From contig JALFGI010000017.1 of NCBI GenBank assembly GCA_022777455.1, forward strand, positions 1 through 7,742: a DNA stretch of 7,742 bases. The letters are read 5' to 3'. Positions 1 to 6,093 of this stretch are shown here, piece by piece; position 1 is the stretch's first letter; each line of letters starts with the position of its first letter. The DNA comes from Clostridiales bacterium (lineage in GTDB: Bacteria > Bacillota_A > Clostridia > Oscillospirales > Oscillospiraceae). The position numbers were made by a program, and so were the translations under genes. The notes below the pieces were generated by a model. That model made no database searches. It worked only from the letters and a program-made list of their open reading frames with translations, and had not been told where the DNA came from.

Positions 1-396
1 GAAGAGAATGCCATGTATCTCTCTGATGAATACATGGAATGCTACAGCGTCATCAAGCAGCTGCTGCCCTTTGCCGATCCCACCTATGTCACCGTGGAGG
101 ACAAGGGAACCAAGGATTATTCCACCGCCTCTCCCTGCCCCATTGAGGATGTCATCTGCGGCACCGACACCTGGCGGGTGGTTCCGGAGCCCAGAAGCTA
201 CGGCTCCCCCAGCTGCATCATCACCCTCACTGCCCGGGACGGCAGCGTGGCAACCATCTGCGATTCCTCCCCCGTTATCTTGGTCACTGATGCGGACGAC
301 ACCCAGCAGTGGTTCCAGGGCTGGGCTTCCGGCGAAGAGCTGGTGGGAATGCTCTATAGCTGGGCCAAGAGCATCGAATGGACGCCGGGTGAGTAA
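1..396 (+). CDS. 3' end of an unrecognised protein (partial, 5' end outside window)
   Basis: The frame is open from base 1 (E-E-N-A before the first Met at 13) and ends with TAA at 394-396, so the gene very probably begins upstream of the window; the Met at 13 has no ribosome binding site visible. About 131 residues are seen. The tail is rich in aromatic and acidic residues and Cys (motifs such as IKQLLPFADPTYV, CPIEDVICGTDTWRVVPEP and a Trp-rich QQWFQGW near the end). No signal peptide, membrane segment or catalytic motif is recognisable. Codons are GC-rich at the third position, like the chromosomal genes downstream and unlike the AT-rich brnTA module that follows. A hairpin terminator begins 25 bases after the stop, so this is the last gene of its transcript. 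I do not recognise the family and assign no function. Confidence 0.7.
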   Translation, partial: EENAMYLSDEYMECYSVIKQLLPFADPTYVTVEDKGTKDYSTASPCPIEDVICGTDTWRVVPEPRSYGSPSCIITLTARDGSVATICDSSPVILVTDADDTQQWFQGWASGEELVGMLYSWAKSIEWTPGE

Positions 397-420
397 ATTC
401 AGCGAAACGATATATGAAAG

Positions 421-457
421 CACCGGCCAACCCGAAAAGGGCTGGCTGGTGTTTCTC
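421..457 (+). terminator. Rho-independent terminator, first of two near-identical copies
   Basis: A 13-position stem (421-433 with 439-451, one G-T wobble and one A-C mismatch) closes a GAAAA loop and is followed by TTTCTCT. It lies just after the partial gene's stop and upstream of the brnT promoter. Bases 422-446 are identical to 1031-1055, so the same terminator core occurs on both sides of the toxin-antitoxin module. Confidence 0.75.
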
Positions 458-473
458 TGATGCACCGATCTGC

Positions 474-501
474 TTGACAATAATTAAAATATATGTATAA
501 T
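474..501 (+). promoter_or_regulatory. brnTA promoter with possible BrnA operator
   Basis: TTGACA (474-479) and TATAAT (496-501) are both perfect consensus boxes, 16 bases apart. Start of transcription about seven bases past the -10 would be at or beside 508, the A of the brnT ATG. AT-rich inverted repeats surround the -10: ATAATT at 480-485 with AATTAT at 504-509, and ATAAT at 497-501 with ATTAT at 505-509. BrnA-type ribbon-helix-helix antitoxins are known to repress their own promoters, so these are candidate operator half-sites; that assignment is inference. A second TATAAT at 501-506 has poor spacing to the -35. Confidence 0.8.
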
Positions 502-507
502 ATAATT

Positions 508-792
508 ATGGAAGAGATAAAATTCGAGTGGGATGAAAATAAAAATGCCATCAACCAAAAGAAGCATCATGTTTCATTTGAAGAGGCAAAGACGGTATTT
601 TATGACGAGGACGCGTTGGTGATTGACGACCCCGACCATTCGGAGGAGGAAGACCGATTTATCATTCTTGGGCTGTCATCGAAAGCAAATCTGTTGGTGG
701 TTTGTCATTGCTATCGCGCTTCGGACACGGTCATTCGGCTGATTTCAGCCAGACAGGCCACAAAAACAGAAGCGAAATACTACCGTAATTGA
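508..792 (+). CDS. brnT: BrnT family toxin (type II TA ribonuclease)
   Basis: A 94-residue protein matching the BrnT family. It has the N-terminal FEWDENKNA block (6-14), KHHVSFEEAKTVF (19-31), an acidic middle, ILGLSS (53-58), VVCHCYR (64-70) and the C-terminal block VIRLISARQATKTEAKYY (75-92). BrnT toxins have a RelE-like fold and act as ribonucleases that stop translation; the paired BrnA neutralises them. The start at 508 is chosen because the family begins just before the FEWDENK block and because an in-frame ATG at 493 overlaps the start of the -10 box. No Shine-Dalgarno sequence precedes 508, and the predicted transcription start falls on it, so translation may be leaderless. The toxin-before-antitoxin order is the normal brnTA arrangement. 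The gene is visibly more AT-rich than its neighbours, which suggests horizontal acquisition. All family blocks are present and the frame is intact. Confidence 0.92.
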   Translation: MEEIKFEWDENKNAINQKKHHVSFEEAKTVFYDEDALVIDDPDHSEEEDRFIILGLSSKANLLVVCHCYRASDTVIRLISARQATKTEAKYYRN

Positions 793-802
793 GGTGATTG
801 TT

Positions 803-1012
803 ATGAGAGAAGAATATGATTTTTCCGCTGCCCAAAAGAATCCCTATGCCAAGAAGCTGAAAAAACAGATCACGATCAATATTGACAGCGATACCATCGA
901 CTATTTCCGCAAAGAATCCGACGATACCGGCATTCCCTATCAAACACTCATCAACCTTTACCTCGCCGACTGCGCCAAAAATAAGAAAAAGCTCCAGTTG
1001 ACCTGGGGTTGA
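803..1012 (+). CDS. brnA: BrnA family antitoxin (ribbon-helix-helix)
   Basis: A 69-residue protein. The N-terminal REEYDFSAAQKNPYAKKLKK (2-21) is typical of the BrnA toxin-binding and linker segment. It is followed by a ribbon-helix-helix DNA-binding region: strand QITINI (22-27), helix DTIDYFRKESDDTG (30-43) and helix IPYQTLINLYLADCAK (44-59). The protein should bind BrnT directly and repress the operon promoter as a dimer (family knowledge). ATG 803 is preferred over an in-frame GTG at 794, because GAGGTG (791-796) gives a Shine-Dalgarno at proper distance from 803 and the family starts MREEYDF. That ribosome binding site overlaps the brnT stop codon, with 10 bases between the genes, so expression is coupled to the toxin. 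The terminator at 1031 ends the operon. Confidence 0.92.
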   Translation: MREEYDFSAAQKNPYAKKLKKQITINIDSDTIDYFRKESDDTGIPYQTLINLYLADCAKNKKKLQLTWG

Positions 1013-1030
1013 TTCCGCGCTCAGTAAACA

Positions 1031-1064
1031 ACCGGCCAACCCGAAAAGGGCTGGCCGGTATTTT
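1031..1064. terminator. Bidirectional terminator between brnA and the NimA-like gene
   Basis: A 12-position stem (1031-1042 with 1048-1059, one A-C mismatch that becomes a T-G wobble on the minus strand) closes a GAAAA loop. On the plus strand it is followed by ATTTTCTCTTATT, serving brnA. On the minus strand it lies just beyond the NimA-like stop codon, preceded by an A-rich run and followed by TTGTTTAC, so it can serve both convergent transcripts. It repeats the core of the terminator at 422-446. Confidence 0.78.
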
Positions 1065-1067
1065 CTC

Positions 1068-1562
1068 TTATTTCTGGTTGGGCTCCTGCCCGGGCAGGGG
1101 GCGGTGCTTGGCGGTGTACGCGCTGACATCAATCCGGATGACGCTGACGATGGACACCAGCCGCTCATTGAAATCAAAATCCTTGCCGGTCTGGGTTTTC
1201 ATCAGCAGGGTCATGGCCTGCTCCTTTTCCGTCACATCCTCCACCATCACGGCCTTGCCCCGGCCCATGAGGGAATAGTAGGTGATGCCGTACTGGCAGG
1301 GGATTTGTCCCACAAAGGGCTCCACGCCATATTCCATCTCAAAGCAGCAGGTGGGATTCTTGGCAATCACATCCAGCTTGTAGCCCTTCACCGCGCTGTG
1401 CAGATAGATGGTGAGTTTCCCGTCCTCCATCCGGTAGCCGTAGTTCATGGGCACCACATAGGGCATCCCATCATCCACCAGCCCCAGGTGCAAAACCTTG
1501 CTCCCATCCAGAATGTCCCGGATCACCGCCGAATCGGTTACTTCAAATTCCCGCCTTGTCAT
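1068..1562 (-). CDS. Pyridoxamine 5'-phosphate oxidase family / NimA-like flavin-binding protein
   Basis: A 164-residue protein with the FMN-binding split-barrel pattern of the NimA/pyridoxamine 5'-phosphate oxidase-like family. It opens with an R-R-E-F-E-V-T-D leader and I-R-D-I-L (14-18). Next comes VLHLGLVDDGMPYVVPMNYGY (23-43), then TIYLHSAVKGYKLDVIAKNPTCCFEM (51-76), where the H-S-A-x-x-G-x-K segment is typical of flavin-phosphate contact in this family. The last part is YYSLMGRGKAVMVED (95-109) with a closing strand VIRIDV (141-146). Members bind FMN or heme; some reduce 5-nitroimidazoles, but most are uncharacterised, so a resistance role is not claimed. The start is supported by GGAGG (CCTCC on the plus strand, 1571-1575) eight bases upstream. 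The gene is monocistronic and convergent with brnA, and its upstream side abuts the inverted-repeat element. No convincing promoter was seen. Confidence 0.88.
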   Translation of the reverse strand: MTRREFEVTDSAVIRDILDGSKVLHLGLVDDGMPYVVPMNYGYRMEDGKLTIYLHSAVKGYKLDVIAKNPTCCFEMEYGVEPFVGQIPCQYGITYYSLMGRGKAVMVEDVTEKEQAMTLLMKTQTGKDFDFNERLVSIVSVIRIDVSAYTAKHRPLPGQEPNQK

Positions 1563-1596
1563 CGCTTCAGCCTCCAGTTATGATTCAGATGAAAGA

Positions 1597-2008
1597 CAAA
1601 TTGTAATTTAGTGCAACGCCATTCGTAGGGCGGGGTCTTGACCCCGCCGACCCGGTTCCGGTTTTTGATTGGTACGTTGAATGATACCAGGTGACAATGA
1701 GCACCAAAACCTTCCCTTGGGGGGGAAGGTGGCCCGGCGGTAGCCGGGTCGGATGAGGAACGGCGAAACCTGAAACATTAGAATATTGTTTCATTAAAGG
1801 GTACTGTGTCGGACATTTATCCATTCATTTTGAAGCTTTTGGTTATCCTACAGGGCGCATTCCTCATCCGCCCCTGTGGGGCACCTTCCCCTCGGGGGAA
1901 GGTATTCTCACCGCACCTGGTTCCATTCAACGTACCAATCAATAATCGTTACGTGATCGGCGGGGTCAGAAAACCGCCCTACGAACGGGAACGCTAAACA
2001 ACAATTTG
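1597..2008. repeat. MITE-like non-coding element with long terminal inverted repeats
   Basis: This fills the space between the NimA-like gene and the symporter. The arms 1621-1693 and 1914-1986 are both 73 nt and pair in inverted orientation with about 59 identical positions by eye. The match extends outward to CAAATTGT at 1597-1604 and ACAATTTG at 2001-2008. Each arm carries further palindromes: a 9-bp stem 1629-1637/1640-1648; ACCTTCCC 1709-1716 with GGGAAGGT 1723-1730 on the left and a matching hairpin at 1883-1903 on the right; CCCGGC 1733-1738 with GCCGGG 1743-1748 on the left, and GCCCC 1870-1874 with GGGGC 1878-1882 on the right. CGGATGAGGAA (1750-1760) pairs with 1860-1870. The roughly 100-nt core has a 7-bp hairpin (1771-1777/1787-1793). 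No credible ORF is present. I see no clear target-site duplication. Confidence 0.8.
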
Positions 2009-2038
2009 CTGGATAAAACATCAGAAAGAGGACAGATT

Positions 2039-3430
2039 ATGATTGAATGGATCACACGGATCAACGGAGCCGTGAACAATTTTATCTGGGGCATGCCTGC
2101 CATCATCTGCATTGTGGGCGTGGGCCTGCTGCTGACCTTCCGCACCGGATGCATTCAGGTTCGGAGATTCAGGGAGGCCATGAAAGCCACCCTGGGCAAG
2201 GTATTTGAAAGGAAAGCCGCCAAGGACGGCTCCATCAGCCCCTTCCAGGCGGTGTGTACGGCTTTGGCCGGCACCGTGGGTACGGGCAACATCGCCGGCG
2301 TGGCGGGAGCCGTGGCCATCGGCGGTCCCGGCGCGGTGTTCTGGATGTGGTGCTCCGCCTTCTTGGGCATGTGCACCAAATTCTCCGAAGTAGTGCTGGC
2401 CATCCACTACCGGGAGCGCAACGACCGGGGAGAATACATCGGCGGCCCCATGTACTACATCAAAAACGGCCTGGGCCCCAAGTGGGGCTGGCTGGCCTCC
2501 CTCTATGCCCTGTTCGGCGTGCTCACCGTGTTCGGCACCGGCAACGCCACCCAGGTGAACACCATCGTCTCCTCCATCAACACGGCTCTTGAGAGCTTCC
2601 ACCTGATCAACGACGACCAAGCCGCCGTGATGAAGCTGATGATCGGCATCATCATTGCCCTGCTGGTTGCCGTGGTGCTGCTGGGGGGCATCAAGCGCAT
2701 CGGCCAGGTGGCGGAAAAGCTGGTTCCCTTTATGGCATTACTCTACATCGTGCTGGCCCTGGGCATCATCGTCATCAACTGGCGGCGGGTGCCCGGCGTG
2801 TTCGCCATGATCTTTGAGGGGGCCTTCTCCCCCCGGGCGGTTACCGGCGGCGTCCTGGGCTCCATGTTCCTCAGCCTGAAGAAGGGCGTGTCCCGGGGCA
2901 TCTTCTCCAACGAGGCGGGCCTCGGCACCGGCTCCATTGCCCACGCCTGCTCCGACACCGACGACGCGGTGCAGCAGGGCTACTTCGGCATCTTTGAGGT
3001 GTTCATGGACACCATCGTCATCTGCACCATGACCGCCCTGGTGATTCTGTGCAGCGGCGTGAATGTGAACTACGGCCAGGCCGCCGGCGCGGAGCTGACC
3101 ATCTCCGGCTTCACCGCCACCTACGGCAGCTGGGTGTCGGTGTTCACGGCGGTATCCATGTGCTGCTTCGCCTTTTCCACCATCATCGGCTGGGGCTTGT
3201 ACGGCTCCCGGTGCGTGGAGTTCATCTTCACCTCCAAAGCGGTGAAGCCCTTCCTGGTGGCCTATTCCCTGGTGTCCATCGTGGGGGCCACCATCGACTT
3301 AGGGCTGCTGTGGGACATCGCCGAGACCTTCAACGGCCTGATGGCCATCCCCAACCTGATCGCCCTGTTCCTGCTGTCCGGGGTGGTGGTGAAGCTGGTG
3401 AAGGGAGAAACGGTTCCCAATCGGATTTAA
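2039..3430 (+). CDS. Sodium:alanine symporter family protein (AGCS)
   Basis: A 463-residue integral membrane transporter of the AGCS family (AlsT/DagA type), which brings in alanine or glycine, sometimes glutamine, with Na+. The AGCS signature is clear as GGPGAVFWMWCSAFLGM beginning at residue 95. It is preceded by the conserved ALAGTVGTGNIAGVAGA region and followed by EYIGGPMYYIKNGLG. Later family blocks are also present: GGIKRIGQVAEKLVP, KKGVSRGIFSNEAGLGTGSIAHA and FAFSTIIGWGLYGSRC. Hydrophobic segments run the whole length, and family members have about 11 membrane helices. Start 2039 is chosen because AGAGGA (2027-2032) lies at proper distance and the family begins M-x-x-I-x-x-I-N-x-x-V-N-x-x-x-W-G; an upstream in-frame TTG at 2006 falls inside the inverted-repeat end. 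The gene stands alone, flanked by repeat blocks. Any promoter probably lies within the preceding element, but I could not point to one. Substrate specificity cannot be read from the sequence. Confidence 0.95.
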   Translation: MIEWITRINGAVNNFIWGMPAIICIVGVGLLLTFRTGCIQVRRFREAMKATLGKVFERKAAKDGSISPFQAVCTALAGTVGTGNIAGVAGAVAIGGPGAVFWMWCSAFLGMCTKFSEVVLAIHYRERNDRGEYIGGPMYYIKNGLGPKWGWLASLYALFGVLTVFGTGNATQVNTIVSSINTALESFHLINDDQAAVMKLMIGIIIALLVAVVLLGGIKRIGQVAEKLVPFMALLYIVLALGIIVINWRRVPGVFAMIFEGAFSPRAVTGGVLGSMFLSLKKGVSRGIFSNEAGLGTGSIAHACSDTDDAVQQGYFGIFEVFMDTIVICTMTALVILCSGVNVNYGQAAGAELTISGFTATYGSWVSVFTAVSMCCFAFSTIIGWGLYGSRCVEFIFTSKAVKPFLVAYSLVSIVGATIDLGLLWDIAETFNGLMAIPNLIALFLLSGVVVKLVKGETVPNRI

Positions 3431-3440
3431 GGCATGACAA

Positions 3441-3475
3441 TTCCCCCGGTTTCTGGCGAAACCGGGTGAATTTTT
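3441..3475 (+). terminator. Rho-independent terminator of the symporter gene
   Basis: A perfect 9-bp stem, CCCGGTTTC (3445-3453) with GAAACCGGG (3458-3466), has a TGGC loop. Three further pairs extend it after one mismatch, and TTTTT follows at 3471-3475. It begins ten bases after the symporter stop codon. Confidence 0.88.
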
Positions 3476-3502
3476 CGTATTATTTATAAAATCTTCCAGT
3501 CC

Positions 3503-3761
3503 ACTGTAGGGGAGGCTCTTAGCCTCCCGTAACGTAACGCGAGAGAGTGTTTGGTTGAATGGTATAACGTCCAACGCTGTGCGAATTCGCCCGACCTGGA
3601 TTTTTATTGTGGGTTTGTACCGCGCGGGAGGCTGCGAGCCTCCCCTACAGTTTCGTCGCGGTGCTGTGCGAATTCGCCCAACCCGATTCATCATTTTTGG
3701 CTTGTACCGCACGGGCGGCTGGTAGCCGCCCCTACGATGGCGTAATCGATAAATTACAATT
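3503..3761. repeat. Modular palindromic repeat block with two 73-nt tandem units
   Basis: A non-coding block between the symporter terminator and the efp-cluster terminator. It contains three hairpins of one design, each flanked by GTAGGG or its complement. Stem 3510-3517/3521-3528 has loop CTT, 3626-3633/3637-3644 has loop GCG, and 3713-3720/3724-3731 has loop GGT. The first is inverted relative to the other two. Units 3576-3648 and 3663-3735 are direct repeats of exactly 73 nt (87-nt period), both starting GCTGTGCGAATTCGCCC and ending CCCCTAC. Between the two units one stem pair changes from A-T to C-G on both sides. The right end, TAAATTACAATT (3750-3761), is the exact inverse of 1599-1610 in the upstream element, which links the two as one family. 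Nothing else is visible in this stretch. Confidence 0.75.
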
Positions 3762-3810
3762 CCGCAAGCAGCAGATAAAAGCCGGCAGGCACATTTTCTC
3801 AGCCAAACAT

Positions 3811-3844
3811 AAAAAATCCCGGAGGGGCACGGGCCTCTCCGGGG
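3811..3844 (-). terminator. Rho-independent terminator of the efp cluster
   Basis: On the minus strand an 11-bp GC-rich stem (plus-strand 3818-3828 with 3833-3843, one G-T wobble) with a four-base loop is followed by ATTTTTT. It lies about 14 bases beyond the stop of the CD1247-type gene and closes the minus-strand cluster. On the plus strand it would be followed only by GGTTTTG. Confidence 0.88.
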
Positions 3845-3857
3845 TTTTGTTATTTGG

Positions 3858-4334
3858 TTACTGCTCGTCTTCGTCCTCGAAGGAGAACTCCAGGGTCTCG
3901 CCGCATTTGTCGCAGACGATGCTGCCGGACTCCAGAACCTCCTCGTCGAAGTCGATGATGTTGCCGCAGGCGCACTGGACTTCGTAGACGGTGGTTTCCT
4001 CGTCGCCGAAGTCGAAGCCTTCGTCGCCCATCTCGTCGTCTTCCTCGTCCTCGTCGTCCTCGTCGGGCCAGAACTCGTCGTCCTCGTCCTCATCCTCGTC
4101 GTAGTCATCTTCCTCGTCCAGGATGTAATCCTCGATGGCATCCAGATCCTCTTCGATCTCATCCAGCTCGTCGGAGATGGCGATGGTGGTATCCTCGATA
4201 TCCACGACCTTCTTGGTCACATCCCCCAGAAGATCCACAATGGCAGCGATCATCTTACCTTCATCGGACTCGGTGTTCAGCTTCAGGCCGTCCATCAAGC
4301 CCTTGAGATAGGCGGACTTTTCAGAAATCGTCAT
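3858..4334 (-). CDS. CD1247 N-terminal domain-type protein with acidic linker and zinc ribbon
   Basis: A 158-residue soluble protein. Residues 1-55 form the conserved helical N-terminal domain of the CD1247 family (SEKSAYLKGLMDGL, then AAIVDLLGDVTKKVVDIED). Residues 56-113 are an extremely acidic Asp/Glu run, probably disordered. Residues 117-151 carry a small zinc ribbon: C121-x-C123 and C141-x-x-C144 in the context VQCACGNIIDFDEE and VCDKCGETLEF. The biochemical function of the family is not known. The acidic linker beside a zinc ribbon would fit a protein- or nucleic-acid-contact adaptor, but that is inference. AAGGAG (plus-strand 4343-4348) lies eight bases before the ATG. Only 18 bases separate it from the efp stop, so it is co-transcribed with efp. 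The low-complexity run makes the other frames look open over this stretch. Confidence 0.88.
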   Translation of the reverse strand: MTISEKSAYLKGLMDGLKLNTESDEGKMIAAIVDLLGDVTKKVVDIEDTTIAISDELDEIEEDLDAIEDYILDEEDDYDEDEDEDDEFWPDEDDEDEEDDEMGDEGFDFGDEETTVYEVQCACGNIIDFDEEVLESGSIVCDKCGETLEFSFEDEDEQ

Positions 4335-4352
4335 ATCAGTAACTCCTTAAAA

Positions 4353-4916
4353 TTAAGCCTTGGAACGGCCCAGGTACTCGCCGGTGCGGGTGTCGATCTG
4401 GATCTTGTCGCCCTCGTTGATGAACAGGGGCACCTTCACCTCGGCGCCGGTCTCCACGGTGGCGGGCTTGGTGACGTTGGTGGCGGTGTTGCCGGCGAAG
4501 CCGGGCTCGGTCTTGGTGACCACCAGGTCGGCAAAGTTGGGGGCTTCCACGCCGAACACGCTGCCCTTGTAGCTCATGATGACGCAGGTATCATTCTCCT
4601 TGACGAACTTGAAGGAATCGTCCAGCACGCTGCCGTCGATGGGCTCCAGCTCGTAGGTCTCGCCGTCCATGAAGTAGTAGAGGTTGCCGTCGTTGTAGGA
4701 GTACTCCATCTTCTTGCGCTCAATGTAAGCGGTGGGGTACTTGGCGGTGGGGTTGAAGCTGGTCTCGGTGACGCCGCCGGTGATGACGTTCTTCATCTTG
4801 ACCCGGACGAAAGCAGCACCCTTGCCGGGCTTGACATGCTGGAACTCCACGACCTGCATGACCTTGCCGTCCATTTCAAAAGTAACACCGTTTCTGAATT
4901 CACTTGCAGAAATCAT
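4353..4916 (-). CDS. efp: Elongation factor P
   Basis: A 187-residue protein, the normal EF-P length. EF-P binds ribosomes stalled between the P and E sites and promotes peptide-bond formation at polyproline stretches. The N-terminal KOW-like domain begins [16 protein letters not shown] and carries the loop [10 protein letters not shown] with Lys32 at the tip, the position that is modified in many bacteria. The OB domains follow. The C-terminal EF-P signature is intact ([21 protein letters not shown], then [10 protein letters not shown] at the end). The start at 4916 is certain: AGGAGG (plus-strand 4924-4929) lies seven bases upstream and the family starts M-I-S-A; the upstream in-frame extension is leader sequence. 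No epmA/epmB or rhamnosyltransferase gene is in the window, so the Lys32 modification route cannot be told. It follows the M24 peptidase gene, a frequent Firmicutes pairing, but has its own promoter in the 112-nt gap. Confidence 0.97.
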   Translation of the reverse strand: MISASEFRNGVTFEMDGKVMQVVEFQHVKPGKGAAFVRVKMKNVITGGVTETSFNPTAKYPTAYIERKKMEYSYNDGNLYYFMDGETYELEPIDGSVLDDSFKFVKENDTCVIMSYKGSVFGVEAPNFADLVVTKTEPGFAGNTATNVTKPATVETGAEVKVPLFINEGDKIQIDTRTGEYLGRSKA

Positions 4917-4981
4917 TTTATTTCCTCCTAAAGTATCTTCCCCTAAGGCGAAGAAAAATATGTACAAAATTGCATCGACTT

Positions 4982-5010
4982 ATTTTAACCGATGACGCGG
5001 CATTTTTCAA
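4982..5010 (-). promoter_or_regulatory. Internal promoter for efp
   Basis: Read on the minus strand, TTGAAA (plus-strand 5005-5010) and TAAAAT (4982-4987) are separated by exactly 17 bases. Predicted transcription starts near 4975, giving a leader of about 60 nt before the efp ATG with the AGGAGG site inside it. No terminator lies between the M24 gene and this promoter, so efp can be read both from here and from the yqeG promoter. Confidence 0.8.
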
Positions 5011-5028
5011 GGGGAAATGTGATATTTT

Positions 5029-6093
5029 TTACAGAATGATCAGTTCTTTGGGCAGCTTTGTGAGATTTTCACAGCCGTCGGGGGTCAAAATGGTCACATC
5101 TTCGATTCTCACACCGAATTTTCCCGGCAGATAGATGCCCGGCTCGGCGGAGCACACCGCCCCGGCGGGCAGGGGCGAATGGTTTCTCATGTTCAGATTG
5201 GGGCTTTCGTGAATCTCCAGGCCTAAGCTGTGGCCGTAGCCGTGGCCGAAGTAGTCGCCGTAGCCGGCGTCGGCAATCACCTTCCGGGCAATGCCGTCGA
5301 TTTCGCTTCCCGGCACACCGGCCCTGGTGGCGGCAATGGCGTCACACTGGGCCTTCAGCACAATATTGTATACCTTCTTCATTTCCTCGGTGGCGTAGCC
5401 GAAGGCCACGGTGCGGGTGGTATCGGAGCAGTAGCCCTGGTACAGCACGCCAAAGTCCATGGTCAGGAAGTCCCCCTGCTGAATCACCCGGTCACCGGCC
5501 ACGCCATGGGGCATGCTGGTGTTGGGGCCGGACACCACAATGGGGTCGAAGGACAAGCCCTGGGCGCCGTTTTTGTACATGCAGTAGATGAGCTCCGCCT
5601 GGGCCTCCAGCTCGGTCATGCCCACCTTCAGCCGGGGCAGGGTCTCCAGGAAGGCGGCGTCGGCGATTTGCTGGGCCTTGCGCATCCGCTCCAGCTCCCA
5701 GTCCTCCTTCACGGCCCGGAAGCCGTAGATTTTCTCGTTGTAGGGCACCAGCTCGGCCTTCAGCGCTTCCCGGAACCGGGCCAGCTCTCCGGCGGTGAGG
5801 TACTCCTCTTCATAGCCCAATCTGGTCACGCCGAAGTCGGCGATGGCCTGATTCAGCAGTTTGGGGTAGCTCCGGTCCCGGTCCGTCTCCACCACCTGAA
5901 AGCAGTGGATGTTCTTCTGGGCGGACTCGCTGTAGCGGCTGTCGGTGAAGTAGCGGCAGCCGGCCTTGGTGACGATGGCGATGCCCTCGGCAATGTCGAA
6001 TTCCGCGCCATAGTGGCGGCTGTAGCGGGAGGTGAGGAGCAGACCGTCCACCTCGCCGCCCAACAATGACAGGTATTTGTCCAGATTTTTCAT
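5029..6093 (-). CDS. M24 family Xaa-Pro-type aminopeptidase
   Basis: A 354-residue cytoplasmic metallopeptidase with the aminopeptidase P/prolidase architecture. It has a creatinase-like N-terminal domain (about 1-125) and a pita-bread catalytic domain (about 131-354). All five predicted dimetal ligands are present: D213 (TMDFG), D224 (CSDTTRT), H288 (second His of GHGYGHSLGLEIHE), E317 (SAEPGIY) and E331 (VRIEDV). H196 (SMPHG) and H295 are the usual additional active-site histidines. It should remove N-terminal residues preceding proline, or split Xaa-Pro peptides. The length fits the short Firmicutes form (Bacillus YqhT-like) that is commonly encoded next to efp. Its ATG overlaps the yqeG stop in an ATGA, and AAGGAG lies nine bases upstream within yqeG, so translational coupling is likely. 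Exact substrate preference (aminopeptidase versus dipeptidase) cannot be decided here. Confidence 0.94.
   Translation of the reverse strand: MKNLDKYLSLLGGEVDGLLLTSRYSRHYGAEFDIAEGIAIVTKAGCRYFTDSRYSESAQKNIHCFQVVETDRDRSYPKLLNQAIADFGVTRLGYEEEYLTAGELARFREALKAELVPYNEKIYGFRAVKEDWELERMRKAQQIADAAFLETLPRLKVGMTELEAQAELIYCMYKNGAQGLSFDPIVVSGPNTSMPHGVAGDRVIQQGDFLTMDFGVLYQGYCSDTTRTVAFGYATEEMKKVYNIVLKAQCDAIAATRAGVPGSEIDGIARKVIADAGYGDYFGHGYGHSLGLEIHESPNLNMRNHSPLPAGAVCSAEPGIYLPGKFGVRIEDVTILTPDGCENLTKLPKELIIL

Noticed and set aside
493..507. Upstream ATG giving a five-residue longer BrnT
   Set aside because: This ATG overlaps the start of the -10 box, upstream of the predicted transcription start, and the family begins at the 508 Met.
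1563..1620. Promoter for the NimA-like gene
   Set aside because: Candidate boxes such as TTGCAC or TTACAA have poor partners or would start transcription inside the ribosome binding site, so none was annotated.
1583..1997. Small ORFs inside the 1597-2008 element
   Set aside because: They lack ribosome binding sites and are translations of inverted-repeat arms; none resembles a transposase.
3503..3761. CRISPR array
   Set aside because: There are only two full units plus an inverted partial, the repeats carry long imperfect palindromes, there are no regular unique spacers, and no cas genes are nearby.
3299..4162. Long minus-strand open frame of about 287 codons
   Set aside because: It overlaps the symporter 3' end, its terminator, the repeat block and the CD1247-type gene. 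Its Thr/Arg-rich stretch is just the frame shift of the Asp/Glu-rich coding repeat.
4917..4967. 17-residue N-terminal extension of EF-P
   Set aside because: It has no ribosome binding site and includes the AGGAGG of the true start; EF-P proteins start M-I-S-A.
5230..6069. Plus-strand open frame of 279 codons opposite the M24 gene
   Set aside because: It is antisense to a peptidase with all metal ligands intact. Its Gly/Ala/His/Val-rich composition is typical of a GC-rich shadow frame.
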